64,000 nucleotides of DNA from Ophiosphaerella korrae (lineage: Eukaryota; Ascomycota; Dothideomycetes; Pleosporales; Phaeosphaeriaceae), in the NCBI GenBank assembly GCA_028456385.1, contig JALNQF010000040.1, positions 186,001 through 250,000 on the forward strand, in the 5' to 3' direction. Below are positions 33,704 through 44,497 of the stretch, piece after piece (the first letter of the stretch is position 1; each line of letters begins with the position of its first letter). The notes under the pieces were generated by a model that made no database searches, was not told the DNA's origin, and saw nothing but the letters and a program-made list of their open reading frames with translations. The position numbers and the translations under genes are program-made.

Positions 33704-35726
33704 GATGTAAAATATACAGGAGTGAGTTGATTTATGATGCAGTTGTCGAATTGTTTAGTGAGAAAGCTAGACAAAAGCTTAGATAGTGTTCTTTACACAT
33801 TTCTGGGTATCTTACCTATCAAATAGTGCTTGATTGATCGTTGCTACAGGCACTATGTTTCGAAGAAATTGTTCCAACGTTGCAGAACACCCATTGTTAT
33901 TGGTAATAGGCGTTTTCGGAATGGCAATAACAAACTGAGTATTTATGCTACCTGTCCTCCTATTTGTGACGTTTAGTATATCTATTATTGAGTCAGGAAT
34001 AAGATCGCTTCATACCGGTAACTTCGGTTCCGGATGGTTCGATTGCGCCTGATTGCTTGGCGTCTAGCGTCCCCGTATTTTACTTGAAAGCGCTGGGCTA
34101 CCCCTACAAAGCGTCAAAGCTAGGACGTGCACCGGTCCGATTTACTAAAGAATCCTGAGGTTATATATCTCGTAAGATTTAGAATGGAGCAGAGTATATA
34201 CATGATTATACATATTTTTGACCAGTAGAGGAGAGTAGCTAAATCTTTCGCTGGAAGCCTGAACAATATAAGCCTGCCTATTAAAGATCAAGTAACGACC
34301 GAATTTAAATTCCTAGCCAAGGAGCTTAGGTGGGTTGACGTCGCGAGCGTACTATGTACGAGAATATAAGGTCCGCGCCATCCCTACACAGTCCCCGCTA
34401 GCGGGTTGACACCATGAACACCCAAGGAGAATACAATAAACATACTAAGATGGAAATGGATTAGAAGCAAATCATGACATAGCATACTCGGCATCCCCGT
34501 TACAACCTTTATTACTTGTAGACTGGACACAGAGAACAGAGCCTACTAATTTAGATTCAAAGCGTGGAAGCAATTAATATTCATCCCATTAGACCCAGCT
34601 AAACACCCAGGAAGGACCATTTCACATCCTGTATACGCGCGAAGCAAGATTAGAGGGTTCTAGCAGGACCCTAGTCATCAAATTGACGAGAGGTCATGTT
34701 CATAGCCCTATGGAAGGCATGGCATTCATGAAATAGCTCCAGGACGGATCTCCACCAGCTACCAATGCTCCATTCAGGTTTCTGAGTGGACATATTTAGT
34801 GGTGTGACCTGGCATCGAGAAACACACTTGGGGGCATGCCGGTAACAGTGAATCGTAGGATTGGTGATTGTACTAAGCGTATCGCTATCATCGTGAGTGT
34901 CGACCCACAAACTCCTGGGGCTATTCTCCGCAGCTTGTCTGCCACAGAAGTGAACTTGACATAGCTGATCTTGTCCATACCTTTACTAGCACCAGCTCAT
35001 TTATGTAACCTCTTGGAGATTTATTTTAGATGTACACTAGTATGGTATACGAAAAGGAGTTGTCTTTGAAAGAGATGGGTTCGAAGTCACCTCTTAGTAC
35101 ATGTTTCAGATGGCGTATTGTGACGCTCATATATTTTTCTGCGAAAATAATCATGATAGATTCAATTGAAAAGCAGGCGGAGGAGCATAGTGACGTAACA
35201 GGTCTGTACATTAAGGCATAGCGTGTTAAGCAAGCTACAAGCTAGCCGCTCGGTGAGCGTTTGGGGCTGTGGTAGTCCACGTACGCGCGAGGCCCAAAAC
35301 CATGTCGCGGTTCAACTTAATTAAATGACTCGATCGCTACTCAAGGTGATAGCACTAAGGCGAAGGCGACGAGGCCTGGTAAGAGGCAGCATGCAGAATG
35401 GCACAGCAAATGTTGCAACTAGTCTAGACACAGTACGTGTCCTACATGCAAAAATCAGGCGGAACAAAGCGGATGAAGAGCAGTTAGAGGCAACACAAAG
35501 TCCACCTAAACAAAAAAATAATGAGACATTGTTTTTGTATATGTAGCCAGTACCGCCTCGTGATTAGTGATAGCTCGCAGAATAATTGCGGGCCGCGTAT
35601 CCCACAAGGAAATAAAAACGAATCCATGCTCTTGCTCTAAAATCCCTCTAACAAAAAAGGGGTGAGCTGATTCAAACATTCAAACCCGCAGAAGTGATCA
35701 AGCTTCTACCAACGTATAGCTTCTAC
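33704..35726. other. AT-rich, RIP-like gene-poor tract
   Basis: About 2 kb of A+T-rich sequence. Minus-strand frames at 34671-34978 and a plus-strand frame at 35325-35546 (basic start, Gln/Lys-rich end) are open for 60-80 codons but match nothing I know. Probably decayed repeats or genes. Confidence 0.5.
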
Positions 35727-36303
35727 CTATTCTTCCTTTTCAACGTGAATCGTCTTCAGGTAATCGCCATGCTCATTCTCGCAAACAGTGTAGTGGTTTT
35801 TAGGGTCACTTTTACTCGAATGTTCACTTTCCCTGCGAGCTCTAATCAGACTATTTCCGCCTCGCTTCTACCGAAATCTTTACTCACCGCATAATCACTT
35901 TTGTGGTTCCCGTCGGTAGTGGATTCTTGTCATCTTCAATGGCTTTCTAGAAACCAGGCGCGCTTGACATAGCCGTTGACTCTGGTCGCTCCCATTTGTC
36001 TGTCTCAGTCGCAACAGCAAGAGCGATCTGCTTGCTACCCTTGAGCATATTGCCCAAGTTTTTCGAACTAATGATTCTATTCGACGACATGGTACTAGGG
36101 CGAGAATGTATGAAGGCAACAGTAACTGTGACTCTCTTTAGAAGCAATAATTCAGTCAGAGAAAGTGACTATTCAACTGGTGCGGATATGCCTGTGTTTG
36201 TTTCTGTTGAAGATCTCGCTGCCTCTTATAGAGCGTTAAGTTCAGCATTGCCAGATTTATTTTATACCAAAAATACCTCCTTGAAACATGCAATGAGCAC
36301 TTC
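35727..36303 (-). pseudogene. RIP-damaged gene of unknown family
   Basis: A minus-strand frame is open from about 36303 to a perfect-looking splice donor at 35887 (GTGAGT), except for stops at four codons, each explained by a C-to-T change of Gln. A 46-bp intron (35842-35887, GATTAG acceptor) joins in frame to a second exon ending at TAG 35727. The readable product has RIISSKNLGNMLKGSKQIAL, then ATETDKWERPES, and in exon 2 KNHYTVCENEHGDYLKTIHV. Codon pattern and splice fit say this was a gene; I do not recognise the family. It is divergent from the kinase gene. Confidence 0.5.
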
Positions 36304-36636
36304 CAGCTTAAATTAGGCTGTGCTGAGATGGTGAAACATGGTGATTACTCACTTGTATACAGCAACTGTATCATGAAGGTCAGCAACTATTTTCGCGCGC
36401 GCTTATCTTGAAATGAGTAAATATCCCAATTAGGTTGAGCTTGGGTGGTGTGTGGCAGTTGTCATTACGGGTGTCGATTAGCATACTCCTATTGGTGAGG
36501 TAGGCGCCCGAAAACGTTCTAGAAAATTAGTTCGGCCCAGCGATCATCGGCGTATAGTTTTTGCGCCATGTGCTTCGCATCTCGCAAGTTCACTTATAAG
36601 TTTCCACTTCGACAAGTAACAAGACGTCCGAAGAGT
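36304..36636. other. Region upstream of kinase-like gene
   Basis: About 330 bp, AT-rich, no gene seen. Probably promoter of the plus-strand kinase-like gene and start of the degraded minus-strand gene. Confidence 0.5.
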
Positions 36637-37730
36637 ATGACCACAGCGCTCAAAATTGGGCAACGTTTGCAAGGGCACCTAGGAACCTATACCGTTTTGA
36701 AGAGTATACACAAGAATGTTTGGACTGCAAGGTAAGTATATGCTTAGCAGCCATTCAATGATGCTCACCGTGATAGCGGCACAAGCGCGGGAACAGTCAT
36801 CATCAAGACTGCACCGATGAAACGCCTCAACAATGAACGTGACATATTGAACATGTTTCAAGGCTGCGCACATGTTCGACCATTACTTGATGAGATCGAA
36901 GAACCTCCAGCTCTAGTGCTGAAGTTCCTTCAGGATAATTTACTTAAGGCATCGAACAAGAAAAGGTTGGAGAGGTCAGAGATTAAGCTTGTTGCAAGAG
37001 GAGTCCTTGAAGTATTGAACATCTTCTACCAAGCAGGTTATGCGTATACAGGTCGGATTAGAAAAATTGCATGTTTGAGCGGATGCAACATAACTGACTG
37101 ATTTGTAGATGTCAAGCCTGATAACATTCTCGTCAACTATGGCGACGGGACAAGTCGCTTTAGCGAAGTAGAGCTGGGTGACTGTGCGGACGCGTACCGT
37201 GTCAACCCAAATGCTGATCCGTTCGAAGAGGGTCACGTCATCGGTGCAGCTATTTTTCGCAGCCCTGAAGCAAATCTTCAACTCCGGTGGGGTACCGCTA
37301 CAGATATTTGGTCTTTCGGTGTCACAGTAAGTTTTTTCAATGTCTACTGCGCCCGGGTGCTACTTGTAAGGCTAACTAATATCCATTACAGCTCATAAGC
37401 CTTATATGGGGCCAAGACTGGCATATCTTTATACCTGAGGGTTATTCGGTGGATGACCCGGATTACCCTACGCAGGTTTCAGTTAAGCAAACATCTATAT
37501 TCGGCCCTTTCCCTCGTAGTTACATCGAAATTGCCAATGAAGAGAGACAGGGTATTATTGCGGTTATTGACAACTATATTAACGAAAGCGGACTGCGCAA
37601 GCCTTTTTCGATGGCCGAAGATTTGGAACTTACTGTTGAAGACAGAAAATTCATCTGCAAGATCATGAGGATGGATCCAAGGGATAGGCCCACAGCAAAA
37701 GAGCTGTTGGAGGATACGTGGTTCAACTGA
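36637..37730 (+). CDS. Protein kinase-like protein of a fungal-specific subfamily
   Basis: Four exons: 36637-36731, 36777-37051, 37109-37326 and 37392-37730, 308 residues; introns 45, 57 and 65 bp (the second has a GTCGGA donor). Kinase elements in order: TVIIK (the ATP-site lysine), DVKPDNILVN (catalytic loop, created across the second splice), LGDC in place of DFG, RSPEA, TDIWSFGV, and DPRDRPTAKELL. The C-terminal part (IFGPFPRSYIEIANEER) is typical of a Pezizomycotina kinase group in which LGDC is normal. The Asp of the DFG position is kept, so activity is possible. The usual glycine-rich loop is weak (GQRLQGHLGTY). It is intact although it lies in an AT-rich tract. Confidence 0.88.
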
Positions 37731-38303
37731 ACCTTTAGCTAATTTACTGAAGTCGCATCAAGAATTCTTACGAACTTCTGGAGCGCTGGACTTGGTCACC
37801 TTGACAAGTGAGTGAAATGTCGGATCGATATTCTTCGTCGTCCTAGACATAGAGCAGAGAAAAAAACTACAATGCTGCTTTTGCACTGATAGCTGCTATT
37901 ATTACCATGGCGGAATGTGGTGGTTAATCAACATGCTTATGAGAATCAGTACGTAGCATGGAGCAAATATCACTTTGTGGTTGACCAGTTATATTGCAGC
38001 TTAGCATGAGTACTGGGTGGCGTGGTGGAATGGAGTGGCATACCCCCTTTCGCAAAGTCATGTTCACCGAGAAGGGGCGTTTTTGCTCGCTGTATTCACG
38101 GAATGTTAGGATCAAACATGCGCTTCTTCAAATGGGTCCCTTCGCTTTCAATTTGCCGATACGCTAAGGATGTTTTATAATTGACGTATTTGATCTTCGC
38201 ATAACTCAAACCCAGCTCATTCTGTTTCCGCCAAATGACAATGTCAACCACTGACTACCAATTGAGAATGTCTCATCTCTTGGTATTAGAGTCTATTCAA
38301 CCT
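37731..38303. other. Intergenic, convergent
   Basis: Between the 3' ends of the kinase and the small secreted protein. AT-rich; no gene seen. Confidence 0.5.
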
Positions 38304-38945
38304 CTACCAATTCTTGTTGGTTCCACCAACGATCAAGTTGCCATTACCCCAGGCAGCATTGAATCCAGCAACATCCTTCTTAGAGTTACGAGTGCAGTTA
38401 TCGATGACCCACAGAAGGCCCCTGGCAACATCACCGCTATTTCAGGTATCAGCATTTGATAGGTATAGATTTTACTCAGGGTTAAAAACAAACGTACCAG
38501 GAGCTAGACTCTGCTCTGTTGGTGATAGCTTGTCCAATTGCGTGCGCCTGGCCAGAGTAGCAAAACTCAGTGACACCACGGTTGGCCTTGACCGTGCACC
38601 TCTGGCTTACAAGCCTCTTCAGGTAATTGTAGCAAGCAATGACACCGGAAACGGGGCCATATGCGGCCTCAGATGGACCACATTTAGGCTCGAACATGAT
38701 GCTCATCATGTCCTCTGTGGCTGCGAAACTGTGAGTCGGGTTGATTATTGATATTGCTGAATAAACTCACGAATCTTGTCAAGCGGCTCGGCGTAGAGCT
38801 CAGCAGTGGTGACACCAAGAGACTCAAGGGAGGGGAGACCCTCACCAGGAACAACCTCAGCAAGCTCTTCACGAGCATTGAGTGGGTTGGCAGCGACAGC
38901 CTGCAGAGAGGCAGCGGCAAGGAGAATGGTAGAGAAGTGCTTCAT
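38304..38945 (-). CDS. Small secreted cysteine-containing protein, effector candidate
   Basis: Three exons, 38945-38771, 38720-38498 and 38436-38304, 176 residues. Introns are 50 bp (GTGAGT...TTCGCAG) and 61 bp (GTACGT...AATAG); the second junction creates a Cys codon. A clear signal peptide (MKHFSTILLAAASLQAVAA) is followed by an acidic pro-like segment and a compact domain with six cysteines, all in the last 120 residues. The end has VARGLLWVIDNC and the motif AAWGNGNLIVGG. No catalytic motif. The pattern of small size, secretion, even cysteine number and isolation in an AT-rich block is that of fungal effectors or surface antimicrobial proteins. Exact family is not recognised. Confidence 0.85.
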
Positions 38946-40410
38946 TTTGAATGATAGGTAGTAGGTTCAGGAGTTAAAACTTGGTGTCTGGCTCAGTGAG
39001 GTTGATGCTGTGGGTGCCGACTCAGTACCATACTTTGCCCTCCTTTTATACATTTCCCAACCCCTTGAGCATATCTTGATATGAACGGCAATTCTTTACA
39101 CATTCATCCGTTCTACCCGCCTATGTTCGTAAAGCTGACCGTGATAGAACCATTGATGTAAGGCGTTCTCCAACTGCTAGCCTTAGAAAAGACAAATATT
39201 TGTATTTTACAGACTTGTTGTACCTTTTTAGCTGTTCAGGCAAACCACTATACTGAAAATACTCACTTGGACCGAAGTCTTGGTCGTTGTAGCTCCGTTG
39301 ACACGAGACAGGTCAGCACCTACACTGTAATGTGGAGCTTCAACTCAGTCAGAGGGAAAGGTATGTTTGGTGGGTTGTGTGAGTAGCTCCTTGGCCACCA
39401 GTGTGATATTAAAATTTGGCTGAAAGGGGAGATTGTCATGTAGACGTGTACCGCTAGTTACTGGGTGAGATAAGCTCCGTGAGGCTCAGTTCAGCGGACC
39501 ATAGGTATGGATTGGGGATAGTGGCTTGGCTGATATGTTCTGGAGCAACTGTACAAAGTTGTGAGGAGTGAAACCTCTTCAAATGCCGTCATGGTTGGAA
39601 ATGGTCTCGACTTTCCAGGAGAAAAAGCGCAATCATGAGCAGACCGTTTCGAAGGCACCATGCGCCAGCTGTACAAGGTGAGGTCGAAGCTGATCAGGAA
39701 CAATAAGCCAATAAATCACACCTACCGCATACCTACATCAAGCTCTAAGCTCTCGTCCTCTTGTTCCTGAGCGAGTATGATATGGCTCGTACTGACGGTT
39801 GCCGGCACTTTGCAGACCTTGGCACCCAAAGACTGAGGCCTCGCCGTCTCGGCACGCCAACCGAACGCGCATGACGGCCAAACCAAGTCATCAGCTTACT
39901 GTGAAGGGAATCTTGACAAAACTTACACGGTATTCAGGCACAATGCCACTTTTATGGGAAAAAGACATCGCGATATGATAGGCGTTGGCGGATCAGCATG
40001 CTGCCCGCCTAATCTCACCAGGGGCTTCGTTGATCTTCACGTGTGATTTGCTCCACCAAGATTGTTCTAGCCGTCCAAACTTACATTCAAGATGAGGCTT
40101 CGGTATTTCCTACCATAACCTAACCTCATCTCTCACACAACATCACAGCGACTTCGATCATTTGTGGTGCGATCGACCAAGGGAAGAGCTACAGCTGCGC
40201 CGACACTACTTTGCGCAACTGAGCATGTAAGTAAGCGGTACGTACCTTGGTATTTGTCTGTCATCTATTAATAACATATCGCAGCATACATCCACTTTGG
40301 GTCTAATTGGCCAGCCTTGCATGGAATTAAAGATCATTTTCGACTATTATGAATCTAACTATTTCGTAACAAGACGTCTTTCCCACCGGCGTTGTTCGGG
40401 CCATATTTAT
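38946..40410. other. Intergenic region between effector candidate and DEDDh gene
   Basis: Promoter of the effector candidate lies at 38946-39100, with a TATA-like TTTTATA on the plus strand near 39045. A minus-strand frame at about 39350-39267 (EAPHYSVGADLSRVNGATTT) ends at a GTGAGT site and may be a stray exon or relic. No other support. Confidence 0.45.
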
Positions 40411-41619
40411 TCACGGGCTATATTTGCAGTGCTCTGCCAAGTGACTATAGGCATTCTCTAGATTATACCGCGTTGGATCAGGCGACTCAATGCACGATGA
40501 ACAAGGACATGCGTATCGTGGCGTACGACTTCTGAAAGGTGAGTATTTTCGGGAATTTTGTGCTTGATCTTTCACTTCCTCAATGCACTTTTCTGCACTG
40601 TGCTTGTCGAATTCTACGCGGCGCCTAGGGTCGCTGTGGTTTGCACAATGCTTGCAATATACTTCAGCAAGGCAGATCACTGCGAAATGCTTGTTTGACT
40701 CGCATTTAGTGCAGAACATGCTATCGGTTCCTGCCTTGATTCGCTTTCTAGCTAGGAGATTTGTTTTGAGGGTCTCGTATGTTTCCGCGTTGTAGAATAG
40801 CAAGTGAGGGGTGGTCATAAGCAAAGCCGCGATAACTGTACATGCTATATCGTTACCCGCATTATGAAGATAGATCTCGAGGATGTTATACTTACGCAGT
40901 AGGTCGCAAAGCTTTATCTTCTTAGAGCGTTCCACTAGACCATTCTCGACGGCAAGAACCTGAGTGTCAATTGTTGCGATAACCACTCCAAGGTCATTGA
41001 TATCGTAGCCGAACCGTTCCTTTAACACCTTAGTGTCGTTGGCAACAGCATGTCCTACAAGAATGATTGGGCGTCTTATTCGGTCATCCATGCGACCCTC
41101 ACGAAAGAAACAGCGTTTTAGCATCTGTCGCGCCTCTTCGATGCTCACAAACTTTGTGGTGCCAAACTGGAATCCGTCTGGGTAACCTTTACAAAAATCT
41201 GAGTTCACCAGATGCGCATTAGGCTTGATTCGGAGGTGGGTAGTGTCCATCGCGCGGATTACGCTCCAGGGGTCGCTCCAATCCGAGACGAAGCGAGGGT
41301 CCAAGATGGAAATACCAAGCTCAGTGACACGGCTTGAGTCATACTCATACCACTCAGCATCTAGGCCAACAATAACAGCGTCTTCAATCGGATTTTCCTT
41401 GCGGATGTTGGTTTCTTCATGCTTGAACTTGCGATTCCAGTTTCGCAGAATAGCTGATTGTGTGAGACCACCAAGATCGTTCTTGAGTTCTGTCAACGAC
41501 ATCTCTGGTGCTGTGAACTGGATTTTGAAGGTCTTAGTCTTGTTAGATTCCGGTGTGATGTTTCGGTGATTTTTACTGGGGAACACCGAGAAAAAAATGT
41601 TTACTTTATGCAAGAACAT
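40411..41619 (-). CDS. DEDDh-type 3'-5' exonuclease-like protein (Gfd2/YDR514C or QIP style)
   Basis: Single ORF of 402 residues. The RNase H-like exonuclease core has all five expected positions: LDAEWYEY (Asp, Glu), GHAVANDTKVL (Asp), and LHNAGNDIA (His and final Asp, five residues apart as in DEDDh). The fold prediction rests on these motifs and on the strand pattern VIVGLDAEW ... ELGISIL. The last 120 residues hold a Cys/His cluster (MFCTKCES, YCKHCANH, then CPCSSC and HLAEHC) that could bind zinc. Related fungal proteins act on RNA; the Neurospora QIP removes passenger strands in quelling. Start at 41619 gives a basic N-terminus; the Met of MSLTELKNDLGG, about 40 residues on, is an alternative. 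No defects seen. Confidence 0.85.
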   Translation of the reverse strand: MFLHKVNIFFSVFPSKNHRNITPESNKTKTFKIQFTAPEMSLTELKNDLGGLTQSAILRNWNRKFKHEETNIRKENPIEDAVIVGLDAEWYEYDSSRVTELGISILDPRFVSDWSDPWSVIRAMDTTHLRIKPNAHLVNSDFCKGYPDGFQFGTTKFVSIEEARQMLKRCFFREGRMDDRIRRPIILVGHAVANDTKVLKERFGYDINDLGVVIATIDTQVLAVENGLVERSKKIKLCDLLRKYNILEIYLHNAGNDIACTVIAALLMTTPHLLFYNAETYETLKTNLLARKRIKAGTDSMFCTKCESNKHFAVICLAEVYCKHCANHSDPRRRVEFDKHSAEKCIEEVKDQAQNSRKYSPFRSRTPRYACPCSSCIESPDPTRYNLENAYSHLAEHCKYSP

Positions 41620-42871
41620 TTGCCCATGACAATGTCAGTACACAGTGGCATCATGAGATATTCACAGCGTTCCTCTTTGACTGATGTATGCTGTCTTTAT
41701 ATGTGATTTGAAAGATAAGTATAGGCCATCACAATATTTGGCGAGCTTTTGACAGTTTCACCGACTATGACAGTCAGTCTCAACTTGCTGGGTTTCTTGT
41801 CACTTAGGCTTATAGTATCATTGGCGTTTGGAACCTTCGCGAACTGTATGAAAATCGTCGCTATTGCGAATTTGCACACAGCCGCAACGGTACGGCCAAA
41901 GTTTGTTAATCAATCTGGTCAAAAGACGCCCAGGTTCACTATAATTCACCATTACTAGGACTCTTATATACAGTGTCTAAAATCAACCAAAATTCGGAAG
42001 TAAAGGCAGGAAAAGTCTGTCACAGGATTTATATCCGAAACAGCTGTTACAGCCGTAGCACCCTCACTAGATACCTAGGCATTCTACGTATTCTGAGATT
42101 TCGTTGTGTTTCTCAGCGTTTTTATTTCGACCTGGATCTGCCAACACGTTGAACACAACTAACATAGCCTAGAAGTAGATTCGAAGAAATAAATCATATA
42201 ACTGCAAACAAAGGGCAACCCTATAGATGTCATAGAGAGCCAAGGAGCTCAACCCCTGCAAAGAACGCACAATTCATATTCAAGCATGACTCGTATCAAA
42301 CTAGATCTATCTTTCGAGCTTCTCTAAGAACATTTATGCGAAACTGGAGTTTTAAACCCACCCATTCCAATTTTCATACAGATTAATTATTAATTAAGAG
42401 AACGCGGTAGCAAGGCATGTTTGAAAGTATCTACAAGGGATTATAGTAGTCACTGAGATAATTCGCACGCAAACATTTGGGTTCAGATAAAATTTGCACT
42501 AATACGGCTCAAATACTCGACCTACTACAGCTAGCTTGCCTAACTATGTTAGCCCTAGTGCAAATCTCAATTGCACTTTGCTCGTTGTGACTGCAGTTGA
42601 AAATGGCAAGAGCACTGTTATACGAACCGACTTTAGGTATCGATCCAGCCCAAACATCAACAACATCACTACCAAGCAAAAGCAATCTCAAGCTCACAGC
42701 ACACACCAACCAGCGCTATATCCACCATAACAAAATTGAACGACAGCAGTTCACAACCTCACAGCACCAAAAACTTGGTAAAGACCATTATTCATTCCAC
42801 ATCACTTTTACTTTCGCATTAAGGTATCATCCCGAATTCCCAGTCCCTATTTCCCATCACTCAAACCCCAC
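41620..42871. other. Intergenic region upstream of DEDDh gene
   Basis: 1.25 kb, AT-rich, with a TTAATTATTAATTAA palindromic tract near 42383. No supported gene. Marks the right border of the AT-rich compartment. Confidence 0.5.
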
Positions 42872-43657
42872 TCACAACAGACCCCAGGCCACGACCGCAG
42901 CAAACAATCCACTACCAACCGCCGGGCCCATCGAACTCGCCGCGCCAGCGCTACTAGTAGGCTTAGCAGAGCCGCTTGGAGAAGCACCGCCGGATGCGGC
43001 GCTGCCTTGGAGATTGCCGATTGCGACGCCGCTCACGCCTGTTGCGTTCTTGCACTGGTCGTCGGCGAGGAGCTTGGCGGTGGAGTTGAACTTGATGTCG
43101 GCGCACTGTGCACGTTAGTTAGATACTGGTATAATAGGAATAGGAGGACGCACATTGTACAGGGCGCTACCGCGCTCACCGAGCTGGACGACTTGGACGG
43201 TGGCGTCGAGGCCGTTGAGGCGCTGGTCGGTCAGGCCGCTGTAGCCGGCTGCCTTTAGGCCTTCTTCGAGATTTGCGCGACCAGTTTCCTGTATGATATT
43301 AGTTTACGTTTCGCTTCTTATCTTGTGGATGAATACCTTGAAGCAGAATACGCCGGGGCCGGTCTGATTGAAACCGGGGACAAGGCTGATGTTGAAGCTG
43401 CTGCCATTGACGCCAAGGGCGAGATTGACGTATGTGAATGCCCAAGGATGGCTGCCATTGAAGACAACACTGCCGCCTGTGAGAGGCCATTGGGTGCGGT
43501 TGGCAGCATCAGTTGTGACGTTGATGTTGGCGCATGGATAGCGGTATTGGTTGGCAGGCTCCTTGAACGAGTCGCCGCGCCATGTGGGCTGGAGAAGGGC
43601 GAAGTGAGCAGCGGCGCTGCCAGCAAGCGCTGTGAGGGCAACAATGGACGAGAGCAT
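42872..43657 (-). CDS. BIM1-like, LPMO-related (X325) copper-binding GPI-type protein
   Basis: Three exons: 43657-43337, 43288-43154 and 43105-42872; two 48-bp introns; 229 residues. A 17-residue signal peptide ends SAAA, leaving His as the first mature residue followed by FALLQPTWRGDSF, the hallmark of the X325/BIM1 group. The mid-region (YPCANINVTTDAANRTQWP and PGVFCFK) and a later CADIKFNS give the conserved cysteines. Several N-glycosylation sequons occur. The C-terminus is Ser/Ala/Gly-rich and ends in a hydrophobic tail (GLFAAVVAWGLL), as for a GPI anchor. Family knowledge: surface proteins with LPMO-like copper site but no polysaccharide oxidation, linked to copper uptake in Cryptococcus. 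Confidence 0.92.
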
Positions 43658-44497
43658 TGTGAATTAAGATGTGGCAGTGGTAGATGGTGAGAGTGAGAGA
43701 GAGTTGGCAAGCTTCTGGGAGAGTCAATGGAGAAAGTGAAAGTGCCCTGTCAATTGCTTTCGCGACTGCCGACTGCCAAACATCTCACGCGCCCCTGCCC
43801 TTCTCTTTATACCTGCACACTATTTTACCCCACTGTCGCTTCCAGTCGTCTCATATCACTTTCATTGCGGGTCAGTTTGCAGCTGTTCCGTTCCACAGGC
43901 GTAGTGCTCGCTTCCCAACGCCATGGTAACGAAAGGTCGCATGGAAACACACGCATTTGGCCTACTTCATGGCACCATCGACCAATGGTTGTGTGTTCCA
44001 GACCAGACGGTCCCTGGATTTACCCAGTTGTCTGTTTGCATGTTTGTGTGGCGCGAGCTACAGCTCTTGCCCTGCAGGTGTACCCTAGAGAAATGTGCTC
44101 AATGAGCAAGTTTCTGGCCTTGGCGCGTTGATTGCTCCCACCATTGGCGTTCTGGAACTAGGAAATTTGAGGCGAGTGGTACAGACTATGCTTGCACATA
44201 TTTCGATCAATCTGATAGAATTTTGATTAATCAATCTAACGGGGGGTGACATTTTTGCTCAGTGCGTGTGTGAGGGGATGGCGTCAAAGTAATGGATGAA
44301 AACTACGCCATTGGTCGGAAGCTAAGCCGAGATGGGTCAAGCGTAAACGAGAGTTCACGTGCACAGGATCAAAAGCACCCTGCGAAGTTGGATGGAGAAA
44401 GCTTGATTGTAACTCGATTGTTAATCATGGTATCTTGATATGCCTATGCCGATTGCCCTTAAAAACGCCAAGAAAACTAGGTTGGTACCAGCTCAAC
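43658..44497. other. Promoter region of the BIM1-like gene and 3' flank of the next gene
   Basis: No gene. T/C-rich tracts near 43790-43860 fit a promoter. 44150-44420 shows nothing notable. Confidence 0.5.

Noticed and set aside
42597..43118. 173-codon plus-strand ORF
   Set aside because: Its right part mirrors the third exon of the BIM1-like gene; its left part has no support.
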